From contig JABIRQ010000062.1 of NCBI GenBank assembly GCA_018699755.1, positions 1 through 5,667 on the forward strand: 5,667 nucleotides of DNA, written 5' to 3'. The notes beneath the pieces were generated by a model. The model ran no database searches and was not told the origin of the DNA. It worked only from the letters and a program-made list of their open reading frames with translations. Shown piece by piece: positions 1-5,495 of this stretch; positions within the stretch are counted from its first letter, which is position 1; the number at the start of each line of letters is the position of its first letter. The stretch comes from Rhodospirillaceae bacterium (GTDB lineage: Bacteria; Pseudomonadota; Alphaproteobacteria; CADEGL01). The translations under genes were made by a program, and so were the position numbers.

Positions 1-38
1 ATGGCCCGCGCTGCAAGATGGCCCGCGCTGCAAGATGG
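1..38. repeat. 17-bp tandem repeat, about 2.2 copies
   Basis: The unit ATGGCCCGCGCTGCAAG occurs twice without a mismatch (1-17 and 18-34). The first four bases of a third copy follow (35-38) before the sequence diverges. The window starts exactly on a unit boundary, so the array may continue upstream. A 17-bp period is not a multiple of three and would shift the reading frame at each copy, which argues against it coding for protein. It lies ahead of the preferred start of the downstream gene. Its function is unknown. Confidence 0.85.
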
Positions 39-83
39 GTTGAACGGAAGCCCCCGAAGCCCGCCCTTGAGCCAGGCCAGAAA

Positions 84-89
84 AAGGAG
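84..89 (+). promoter_or_regulatory. Shine-Dalgarno sequence that fixes a TTG start
   Basis: AAGGAG at 84-89 is followed by six bases and then TTG at 96-98, in frame with the transglutaminase-like gene. No comparable site precedes the in-frame ATG at 18, which lies inside the tandem repeat. This site is the main reason for choosing the TTG as the start. Confidence 0.75.
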
Positions 90-95
90 CGGTCC

Positions 96-995
96 TTGCT
101 TATTCGCATCGGTTTCGAATTCGGCGTCGATTGCCCGAAACCGACGCCCATGCTTTTGGCGTTGAACCGCTACCCCGGCAACGCCCGCCGGATGATAGGG
201 ACGGACCATATCCGGACGGAGCCCGAGACGGCCGTTCATCCGTATACGGACATGTTCGGAAACCGCTGTGCCCGCCTTCAGGCCCCGATGGGGACATTGT
301 CCCTGTGGTCCGATTGTATCGTCGAGGACACCGGCCGGCCGGACGAGTTCGACTGGAATGCGCGCCAGCACGAGATCATGGACCTGCCGCCCGAAACGCT
401 GACCTATTTGGCGGCCAGCCGATACTGCGAAAGCGACGAACTGGTCGAAACGGCGTGGGAGTTGTTCGGGGCCACGCCGCCCGGATGGGCCCGGGTGCAG
501 GCGATATCGAACTGGGTGCACAATCATGTGACTTTCGGGTACCGCTTCGGCCGCCCGACGAAGACCGCGATCGAGGTCCTTCGGGAGGGCACGGGCGTGT
601 GCCGGGATTTCTCCCATCTGTTCATCGCCCTGTGCCGCGCGATGAACATCCCGGCGCGCTATGCGAGCGGGTATCTCAGCGATATCGGCGCCGACGCGGA
701 GGGCGCCGGCGATTTCTGCGCGTGGAGCGAAGTGTTTCTGGAGGGCCGCTGGTACGCTTTCGACGCACGGCACAACACGCCGCGCATCGGGCGCATTCTC
801 ATGGTGCGCGGCCGCGACGCCGCCGATGTGGCGATGATCACCGCCTTCGGCTCATATCAGTTGACGCATCTGAAGGTTTGGACGGACCAGATCGACGATT
901 CGCTGCCGGAGAGTGAGCTTCTCGGCGCCTTGCAGGCGCGTCCGGCCACCGAGGCGCTGGTGCTCCAGCAGTCGTCGGGCCGGTTGCACGCATAG
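96..995 (+). CDS. Transglutaminase-like (papain-fold) protein
   Basis: This 299-residue protein belongs to the bacterial transglutaminase-like superfamily (COG1305 type), which includes thiol proteases, peptidases and amidases; its substrate is unknown. The N-terminal part (about 1-110) looks like the beta-rich leading region of these proteins. The core domain covers about 131-225. The nucleophile is Cys169 in the motif GVCRDFSHL, and the Asp is in FDARHN (Asp223). The classical His of the HAW-E motif is replaced: the sequence reads DFCAWSEVF, with Cys208 at that position. His226 in DARHN is the nearest histidine. Either this is a divergent active site or the protein is not a classical enzyme. 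There is no obvious signal peptide, so it is probably cytoplasmic. The start is TTG at 96, based on AAGGAG six bases upstream and on the next residues (LIRIGFEF) looking like the family's N-terminus. An ATG at 18 would add 26 low-complexity residues starting in a repeat. It is not obviously co-transcribed with infA, because a repeat array separates them. Confidence 0.85.
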   Translation: MLIRIGFEFGVDCPKPTPMLLALNRYPGNARRMIGTDHIRTEPETAVHPYTDMFGNRCARLQAPMGTLSLWSDCIVEDTGRPDEFDWNARQHEIMDLPPETLTYLAASRYCESDELVETAWELFGATPPGWARVQAISNWVHNHVTFGYRFGRPTKTAIEVLREGTGVCRDFSHLFIALCRAMNIPARYASGYLSDIGADAEGAGDFCAWSEVFLEGRWYAFDARHNTPRIGRILMVRGRDAADVAMITAFGSYQLTHLKVWTDQIDDSLPESELLGALQARPATEALVLQQSSGRLHA

Positions 996-1027
996 TCCGC
1001 CGCGCCGTTCAGGCCTGCATCCTCGCC

Positions 1028-1124
1028 TTGACCGGCCGTCTTCGGGCGATCATGCCCGCGCCTTGATCGGTCACCTTCGGGCGGTCATGCCCGCGCCTTG
1101 ACCGGCCGCCTTCGGGCGGTCATG
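1028..1124. repeat. 35-bp tandem repeat, about 2.8 copies, upstream of infA
   Basis: Units start at 1028, 1063 and 1098, each with TTGAYC, and share a TTCGGGCGRTCATG block. The first two are full length (1028-1062 and 1063-1097) and differ at only a few positions. The third ends at about 1124, after CATG. Each unit is an imperfect inverted repeat around TTCG. The third pairs best: GGCCGCC-TTCG-GGCGGTC forms seven pairs including one G-U, closed by a C(UUCG)G tetraloop. The array fills most of the 159-base gap between the transglutaminase-like gene and infA. It could be a REP-like interspersed element, a leader hairpin or a transcription end signal; no T-run follows. Which of these applies cannot be decided from this window. 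Confidence 0.8.
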
Positions 1125-1154
1125 AATGAGCTGCAAACGCATATGGGAGAAGGA

Positions 1155-1373
1155 ATGGCCAAGGAAGAACTACTGGAATTCGGGGGGACCGTGATGGAGG
1201 TTCTGCCGAATGCAATGTTCCGCGTGAAGCTCGACAACGATCACGAGGTTCTCGCCCATACCGCTGGCAAGATGCGCAAGCACCGCATTCGTGTGCTCGC
1301 CGGCGACAAGGTCACGGTCGAGATGACGCCCTACGACCTGACCAAGGGTCGCATCACTTTCCGCTTCAAGTAG
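1155..1373 (+). CDS. infA: Translation initiation factor IF-1
   Basis: IF-1 is a small OB-fold (S1-like) protein that binds the A site of the 30S subunit and assists IF-2 and IF-3 in forming the initiation complex. The 72-residue product has the family's usual length and reads as IF-1 throughout, from MAKEELLEFGGTVMEVLPNA to TKGRITFRFK. The motifs FRVKLDN, HTAGKMRKHRIRV and GDKV are intact. The start is ATG at 1155 with a GGAG Shine-Dalgarno five bases upstream, inside GGGAGAAGGA. Longer in-frame starts (TTG at 1098, ATG at 1122) would add residues encoded by the repeat array and do not match the family. It is followed by a GC hairpin and then maf, the usual alphaproteobacterial neighbour. 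Confidence 0.98.
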   Translation: MAKEELLEFGGTVMEVLPNAMFRVKLDNDHEVLAHTAGKMRKHRIRVLAGDKVTVEMTPYDLTKGRITFRFK

Positions 1374-1390
1374 GGCGGCCGCGCGCCGCC
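1374..1390 (+). other. GC-rich hairpin directly after infA
   Basis: GGCGGC (1374-1379) pairs perfectly with GCCGCC (1385-1390) across a five-base CGCGC loop, beginning one base after the infA stop codon. No T-run follows, so it is not a textbook intrinsic terminator. It could stabilise the infA 3' end or reduce read-through into maf. The sequence is very GC-rich, so a chance hairpin is possible. Confidence 0.4.
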
Positions 1391-1434
1391 TCGGGCCTGG
1401 CCTCAGGAGCGCGACGATTCCCCCCGCGACTCAC

Positions 1435-2010
1435 ATGCCCCGACTGGTCCTCGCCTCGGCGTCGCCGCGCCGTCTTGCGCTGCTGCGCCAGGTCGGGATC
1501 GAGCCGGACCTGGTCGAACCGGCCGAGATCGACGAGGCGCCCGCGCGCGATGAACTGCCGCGCAGTCTGGCGGCGCGCCTGGCCATGGCCAAAGCCCAGG
1601 CTATCGCCGAGCGCCATCCGGATTCCTTCGTCCTCGGCGCCGACACCGTGGTCGCTTGCGGCCGACGCAGCCTGCCCAAACCCGAGACCGAATCCGAGGC
1701 GAAGGCCTGCCTCGCCTTGTTGTCGGGCCGGCGTCACCGGGTTCTGGGCGGCCTCGCCGCGATCGCTCCGGACGGCCGGCGGACGGAGCGGCTGGTCACG
1801 ACGGCGGTTGCCTTCAAGCGCCTGACCGAGGCCGAGACCGCAGCCTATCTGGCCAGCGGCGAATGGCGCGGCAAGGCGGGCGGCTACGCCATCCAGGGGC
1901 GCGCCGCCGCCTTTGTCCGCTTCCTCTCGGGCTCATACAGCAACGTGGTCGGCCTGCCCCTGTTCGAAACGGTTACGGCCCTCCGCGGCCTCGGCTATCC
2001 GGTGTCTTAG
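1435..2010 (+). CDS. maf: Maf nucleotide pyrophosphatase, YhdE type
   Basis: Maf proteins hydrolyse nucleoside triphosphates to monophosphate and pyrophosphate. YhdE-type members act on dTTP, UTP and modified pyrimidine nucleotides, and are linked to nucleotide-pool cleaning and septum or division control. The 191-residue product is full length. Visible motifs are LASASPRR (residues 6-13), RLAMAKA (48-54), GADTVV with the acidic Asp70 (68-73), KAGGYAIQGRAA (147-158) and GSYSNVVGLPLFET (166-179). The GYAIQG form points to the YhdE rather than the YceF branch. That substrate assignment is inferred from motifs. The ATG at 1435 gives the canonical MPRLVLASASPRR N-terminus. No good Shine-Dalgarno lies close by; the nearest purine-rich run, CAGGAG at 1404-1409, is about 25 bases away, so translation may be weak or leader-dependent. 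It follows infA by 61 bases and is convergent with the cupin gene. Confidence 0.96.
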   Translation: MPRLVLASASPRRLALLRQVGIEPDLVEPAEIDEAPARDELPRSLAARLAMAKAQAIAERHPDSFVLGADTVVACGRRSLPKPETESEAKACLALLSGRRHRVLGGLAAIAPDGRRTERLVTTAVAFKRLTEAETAAYLASGEWRGKAGGYAIQGRAAAFVRFLSGSYSNVVGLPLFETVTALRGLGYPVS

Positions 2011-2114
2011 TCCCCACACCGTGCCGCCCCCACAGACCGTCATCCTGAACCTGTCGATGGGCTGCCTGGCCACAGGAGCGTAACCGGCCGGCTGCAGGCC
2101 TATTCGAGCTCGGC

Positions 2115-2819
2115 CTACTTGCCCCAGTCGATGGGATAGATCGCAAAGGCGAGGGTGGCCTTCGCGTCCGCCTCGTAGACGACCTCAACTCCGTCGGGCA
2201 GCCAGATTGCGTCGTCGGGTCCCATCTCGTGGACCTCGTCGCCCTCGCGAATGCGCATATGGCCGTCCAGGCAATAGAGATACTCGTCGTAGCGCATGGT
2301 CCAGGGCAGCCGGGCGTTCTCGAAGGCGCAAACGCCGCAGGTCATGGTCGCGCTGACATCGGGGCCGGCATCCCGCGTGAGCGTCAGGCCGGCGGCTTCG
2401 TCGCCGAGCCCCTGCAACACGCGCTCGCCCGGCTTGACCAGCTTGAGCGGAAGCTCCTCGCCCGGCGCGTCGTTCGCGTTGTCCTGCCAATCGACGGGAT
2501 AGAGCGCGACGATCACCTTGGCCGAGTCCTGCGCCTCGTAGACCAGCTTGGTGTTGTCCGGGATCCAGATGCCGTCGCCCGGTTCCATGACATAGGTCTT
2601 GTCGCCGACATGGAGCGAAAGCTCGCCGTCCAAGCAGTAGAAATACTCGTCGTATCTCAACGTCCAGGGCAGGCTCGCCTGCTTCATTGTCAGCACGCTG
2701 CAGCCCATGGTCTTGCTCAACGGCCGGTCCACGTCGCGCGCGATGGCGATCTCTCCGGGCGGGCCGGCGAGATGGCCGAACTTGCGGTCTGTGGCCTTGA
2801 GTAGGGTGGATTTTGCCAT
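2115..2819 (-). CDS. Tandem EutQ-like cupin protein (bicupin)
   Basis: The 234-residue protein is made of two related cupin barrels, at about residues 49-111 and 170-232. Each carries LPWT-RYDEY-YCLDG, then a GD turn, an IW(I/L)PD strand and a terminal YP(V/I)DW. The pattern resembles EutQ of ethanolamine utilisation and the EutQ-like cupins. The histidines of the classical cupin motif are absent from both copies, with Tyr and other residues instead, so metal binding in the usual way is unlikely. No other eut gene is present, so a role in ethanolamine use is not supported and the function is unknown. The start is the ATG at 2817-2819 (MAKSTLLKATDRKFGHL), with GGAG six bases upstream on this strand. 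An upstream in-frame ATG at 2856-2858 lies in an inverted repeat and lacks a good ribosome site. The gene runs opposite to its neighbours and sits between maf and the RNase gene, which are usually adjacent. Confidence 0.85.
   Translation of the reverse strand: MAKSTLLKATDRKFGHLAGPPGEIAIARDVDRPLSKTMGCSVLTMKQASLPWTLRYDEYFYCLDGELSLHVGDKTYVMEPGDGIWIPDNTKLVYEAQDSAKVIVALYPVDWQDNANDAPGEELPLKLVKPGERVLQGLGDEAAGLTLTRDAGPDVSATMTCGVCAFENARLPWTMRYDEYLYCLDGHMRIREGDEVHEMGPDDAIWLPDGVEVVYEADAKATLAFAIYPIDWGK
2263..2674. repeat. DNA trace of the cupin internal duplication
   Basis: Two segments of about 49 bp, beginning at 2263 and 2626, are strikingly alike at the DNA level. They share the exact blocks ATACTCGTCGTA and GTCCAGGGCAG in the same spacing. 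They lie 363 bp apart, which is 121 codons, and encode the matching LPWT-RYDEY-YCLDG regions of the two cupin barrels. This supports duplication and fusion of a single-cupin ancestor. Selection on the shared protein motif also contributes to the similarity. Confidence 0.75.
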
Positions 2820-2839
2820 GCTCTTCTCCCTCTTTGGAA

Positions 2840-2860
2840 CGGTGCGGCGGAACCGCACCG
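2840..2860 (-). promoter_or_regulatory. 8-bp inverted repeat upstream of the cupin gene
   Basis: CGGTGCGG (2840-2847) is the exact reverse complement of CCGCACCG (2853-2860), separated by five bases. It lies 20 bases ahead of the cupin start codon. It could be a repressor operator or a leader hairpin in the cupin mRNA. A weak -10-like TATGCT lies just upstream of it on the minus strand (2866-2871), without a convincing -35. The perfect eight-base arms are seen directly; the regulatory role is inferred. Confidence 0.5.
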
Positions 2861-2971
2861 GTCAGCATAGCATCGTCGTGCCCCCGGGTCGCGCCGCGGG
2901 CTGGTGCCCCCGCGTGCGAAAATGCACTAGGCTCTCGCCACGCATAAACTGGAGCGACAGGGGGCGCGCTC

Positions 2972-4378
2972 ATGGCCTACGAAGCGGTCGACGAAATCGT
3001 TTGCTCGGTGATGCCGGGAGAGGTGCGCCTGGCGTTGCTCGCGAAGGGCAAGCCGGTCGAATTCATCGTCGAGCGCGAGGCCGAGAAGGGCCGCGCGGGC
3101 GAGGTCCATCTGGGCCGCGTGCTGCGGGTCGTTCCCGGCCTGGACGCCGCCTTCGTCGATCTCGGCTTCGGCAGGGAAGGCTACCTGCCGGCGGCCGAGG
3201 CCGCTTTCGAGGACGACAACGAAAGGATTGCCGATCTGGTTGCCGAGGGCGACGCCGTCCTCGTCCAGATCCGCAAGGAGGCCCTCGCCGACAAGGGCCC
3301 GATGCTGAGCTGCAACATCACCCTGCCCGGCCGTTTCCTGGTCTATGCGCCCGAGCAGTCGGGAGTCGCGGTCAGCAGCCGTCTGGCCGACGAGGCGGAG
3401 CGCAAGCGCTTGGTGGAGACGGTCGAGGGCATGATCGAGGAGGGCGAGGGGCTCATCCTGCGCACCGCCGCCGAAGGGGCGAAGGCGGCGGATTTCGAGG
3501 CCGACCTCGCCGCTCTGCGCGCCCTGTGGCAGGAGATCGACGGCACGGCCGACGACCGCGAGCCGCCCTGCCTTATGCATGGCGAGGTGCCGCTGCTCGT
3601 CCGCGCCATGCGCGACCTGGCGGGGCCGGAGCTGCGCCGGGTCGTGGTCGACGACGCGGATGCCGCGGCCGAGGCCCGGCGTATCGCGGAGCGCGACCTG
3701 CCCGCCCTGGCCGGCGCGATCGAGCATCATGCCGGGCCGGAGCTTCTGTTCGACGCCTATGACTTGGAAGAAGCCTTGGCCGATGCCGTGGCGCGCCGGG
3801 TTTCCCTGCCCTCGGGCGGCGAGCTCGTGATCGACCGGACCGAGGCCTTCGTCGCCATCGACGTCAACACGGCGCGCGCAACCGGTCGCGGCCGCCTGCG
3901 CGACACCATCGTCGAGACGAACAGGGAGGCGGCGGAGGAAATCGCCCGCCAGATCCGCCTGCGCAATTTTTCGGGCCGCATCGTCGTCGATTTCATTTCC
4001 ATGCGCCAAGGCGACGAGCGCGCCGCGCTGATCGAGGCCTTCCGCGAGGCGGTGGCCGGCGATCGGCTGCCGATCCGGGTGACCGGCATGACGACCCTGG
4101 GCCTGGTCGAAATGACCCGGCGGCGCGAGCGCGAGGCGCTGGACGAGGCCCTGCTTTCACCGCGGCTGCCGGAACGGCCGGAGTCCCGTGTCACGCGCGC
4201 CTTCGCGGCCCTGCGCGAGGCCCGCCGCATGGCCGCATTGGACCCGTCGGCGGCGCCTGAGTTGACCCTGCCCGGCGCCGTCGCCAAGGAGCTGGAGAGC
4301 GGCGGCGCGGCGGCCGAGGCCCGCGCGACGGTGGAGCGGGATCTGGGGCGGGCGATCGAGGTCCGCGTCGCGGATTGA
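2972..4378 (+). CDS. Ribonuclease E/G family protein, short form
   Basis: This 468-residue endoribonuclease of the RNase E/G family is expected to cut single-stranded RNA near 5' ends during rRNA maturation and mRNA decay. An S1-like RNA-binding segment lies at about 40-118 (GEVHLGRVLRVVPGLDAAFVD). The DNase I-like catalytic domain includes GGELVIDRTEAFVAIDVNTA, then RNFSGRIVVDFISM. Asp297, Asn299 and Asp340 match the metal-binding catalytic residues known from E. coli RNase E (D303, N305, D346). The CPxCxG zinc-link that joins RNase E dimers is missing after TRRREREAL, and there is no long degradosome scaffold. It is therefore a short RNase G-like paralogue rather than the main rne, as is typical of this alphaproteobacterial locus. 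The final 80 residues are Ala/Glu/Arg-rich. The start is ATG at 2972 with AGGGGG seven bases upstream (2959-2964). It is divergent from the cupin gene, and no clear promoter is visible. Confidence 0.93.
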   Translation: MAYEAVDEIVCSVMPGEVRLALLAKGKPVEFIVEREAEKGRAGEVHLGRVLRVVPGLDAAFVDLGFGREGYLPAAEAAFEDDNERIADLVAEGDAVLVQIRKEALADKGPMLSCNITLPGRFLVYAPEQSGVAVSSRLADEAERKRLVETVEGMIEEGEGLILRTAAEGAKAADFEADLAALRALWQEIDGTADDREPPCLMHGEVPLLVRAMRDLAGPELRRVVVDDADAAAEARRIAERDLPALAGAIEHHAGPELLFDAYDLEEALADAVARRVSLPSGGELVIDRTEAFVAIDVNTARATGRGRLRDTIVETNREAAEEIARQIRLRNFSGRIVVDFISMRQGDERAALIEAFREAVAGDRLPIRVTGMTTLGLVEMTRRREREALDEALLSPRLPERPESRVTRAFAALREARRMAALDPSAAPELTLPGAVAKELESGGAAAEARATVERDLGRAIEVRVAD

Positions 4379-4403
4379 CGCGCCCGATGCGGATGCGGCC
4401 GGA

Positions 4404-4437
4404 ATGCGCGGGTGATCCGGCCCGGGCGCCCGCGCGT
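4404..4437 (+). terminator. Stable hairpin after the RNase gene (possible terminator)
   Basis: Bases 4404-4414 pair with 4427-4437 in an 11-bp stem that includes GCGCGGG/CCCGCGC and two G-U pairs. The 12-base loop can itself pair weakly. It begins 26 bases after the RNase stop codon. No T-run follows, so Rho-independent termination is uncertain. It may protect the mRNA 3' end or separate the RNase and FecR-domain transcripts. Confidence 0.4.
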
Positions 4438-4487
4438 ATCCCTATTGCGGTGTCGGAATCCCCATTCGATGCGATTTGGAGAAAACC

Positions 4488-5123
4488 ATGTCTCGCACGG
4501 CGCAGTTCGTCTTCGTTGTGTTCCTCTCGGCCACCTTCCTCGCGGCCGCCCTGCAGGCCCAAGCGGCGGAGGTCGCGGGCACGGTCGAGCGCCTGCGCGG
4601 CGCGGTCGCGGCCGAGCGAGACGGCGCGCGGCGGACCTTGGGCCAAGGCGCGGCCGTCTTCGTCGGCGACCGCTTGACCACGGGTGGGGACAGCCGGCTG
4701 GAGGTCCGCTTCGTCGACGGCACGGTGGTCACCTTGGGCGACCGATCCGACCTGGTGGTCGACCGCTTCCTTTACGATCCGCCGCGGGATGCCGGCGACG
4801 CCGTGCTCCAGCTCGCCAATGGTGTGTTCCGTGCGGCCTCGGGCGGCATCTCGAAGCTGCGCGGCGCGCCTCTGAAAATCGAGACGCCGACCGGCACCCT
4901 GGGTATTCGCGGCACCGAGTTCTGGGGCGAACAGCGCGCCGATTCCCTCCTCGTCGCCTTGCTGGGCGGCGGCGGAGCTTTCGTCGAGAACGTGGCCGGC
5001 CGGACCGAGATCGGCGATATCGGCTATGCCACCAAGGTCGAGGCGCCCGGCCAGGCGCCTTCGCCCGCCTTCGCCTTGACGGCCGAACAGATCGAGGCGG
5101 CGCTGGCCACCGTTGCCTGGTAG
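4488..5123 (+). CDS. Secreted FecR-domain protein
   Basis: The 211-residue precursor starts with a probable Sec signal peptide: a hydrophobic stretch at residues 5-22, with only Arg3 as a charge before it, and a likely cut near AQA-AE (26-27). The mature part is a FecR domain (PF04773 type), a beta-rich fold. Visible landmarks are GDRLTTGGDSRLEVRFVDGT (60-79), LVVDRFLYDP (89-98), NGVFRAASG (111-119) and IETPTGTLGIRGTEFWG (131-147). Classical FecR is an anti-sigma and iron-citrate sensor with a transmembrane helix and a cytoplasmic domain. This protein has neither, and no sigma factor or TonB receptor gene is nearby. A periplasmic ligand-binding or structural role is more likely, but unknown. 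The start is ATG at 4488 with GGAG six bases upstream. A TTG at 4476 would overlap that ribosome site. It lies between the RNase gene and yacG, which usually neighbour each other more closely. Confidence 0.87.
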   Translation: MSRTAQFVFVVFLSATFLAAALQAQAAEVAGTVERLRGAVAAERDGARRTLGQGAAVFVGDRLTTGGDSRLEVRFVDGTVVTLGDRSDLVVDRFLYDPPRDAGDAVLQLANGVFRAASGGISKLRGAPLKIETPTGTLGIRGTEFWGEQRADSLLVALLGGGGAFVENVAGRTEIGDIGYATKVEAPGQAPSPAFALTAEQIEAALATVAW

Positions 5124-5203
5124 TTGGGGCTTGGTAGCTGGTCGCCAGGCGCTCGGCAGTCGGGCCTTGATTTCGGGGGCCGGCCTCGGCACCCTGCCGG
5201 GCC

Positions 5204-5425
5204 ATGCCCACCGCCGCCGTCAAGCCGCTGGGCAAGCGGCGTTCCTGTCCGATCTGCGGCAAGCCCATTGCGGCCGCCCACCGGCCCTTCTGCTCGGGCC
5301 GCTGCGCCGATGTCGATCTGTCCCGCTGGCTGGGCGGCCGCTATCGGATCGCGACCGAGGAAGAGCCGGACATCGAGGATCTGGCCGAGGCCCTGCGCGC
5401 CGAAGGCGGCCAGGAATTCGACTAG
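5204..5425 (+). CDS. yacG: DNA gyrase inhibitor YacG, zinc-binding
   Basis: YacG is a small zinc protein that binds the GyrB subunit and blocks DNA binding by gyrase, shielding cells from gyrase poisons. The 73-residue product has the treble-clef-like zinc ligands Cys15, Cys18 (CPIC), Cys30 and Cys34 (FCSGRC). The typical DLSRWLGGRYRI follows at 38-49, then an acidic tail (EEEPDIEDLAEAL). The length matches the family. ATG at 5204 is the only good start before the zinc motif. The upstream region CCTGCCGGGCC is a poor ribosome site, so translation is probably modest. It sits 80 bases after the FecR-domain gene and 89 bases before tRNA-Phe, the expected downstream neighbour in alphaproteobacteria. 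Confidence 0.95.
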   Translation: MPTAAVKPLGKRRSCPICGKPIAAAHRPFCSGRCADVDLSRWLGGRYRIATEEEPDIEDLAEALRAEGGQEFD

Positions 5426-5466
5426 TACTCACCATCGGGATTAACATCCGGGGCGCGGGCGTTGTC

Positions 5467-5495
5467 TGGACAGAGTTTTCGATTTTCCCTATAAG
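5467..5495 (+). promoter_or_regulatory. Sigma-70 promoter for tRNA-Phe
   Basis: TGGACA at 5467-5472 (five of six to TTGACA) and TATAAG at 5490-5495 (five of six to TATAAT) are separated by exactly 17 bases. Transcription would start near 5502, about 13 bases before the mature tRNA. The stretch after the -10 element is GC-rich (GCGGGCGC). Such discriminators are known from stable-RNA promoters under stringent control, but control here is inferred. Confidence 0.7.

Noticed and set aside
131..916. 261-residue plus-strand frame inside the transglutaminase-like gene
   Set aside because: It is an out-of-frame shadow. The other frame carries the conserved Cys and Asp motifs.
1028..1124. Possible CRISPR array
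   Set aside because: The units are directly adjacent with no unique spacers between them, and no cas genes are present.
1028..1126. Promoters formed by the TTGAYC hexamers in the repeat
   Set aside because: The hexamers resemble a -35 element, but the positions 17 bases downstream read CATGCC or CATGAA, which are poor -10 elements.
1098..1154. N-terminal extension of IF-1 from TTG 1098 or ATG 1122
   Set aside because: IF-1 has a well-known 72-residue form beginning MAKEE. The extension would be encoded largely by the tandem repeat, and a ribosome site precedes ATG 1155.
2050..2076. CCTGT/ACAGG inverted repeat between maf and the cupin gene
   Set aside because: The arms are only five bases long with a 17-base loop, and no T-run follows. 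This is expected by chance, and no convincing terminator is visible in the convergent gap 2011-2114.
2707..3762. 351-residue plus-strand frame across the cupin leader and RNase gene
   Set aside because: It is a +1 shadow of the RNase gene, with very Arg/Gly-rich translation and no domain.
2927..4009. 360-residue open frame on the minus strand
   Set aside because: It lies antisense to the clearly recognisable RNase E/G gene. Long antisense frames are common in GC-rich coding DNA, and its translation shows no known motif.
4191..5192. 333-residue open frame on the minus strand
   Set aside because: It covers the end of the RNase gene and all of the FecR-domain gene in antisense, and its product is low-complexity Arg/Gly/Pro/Ala sequence.
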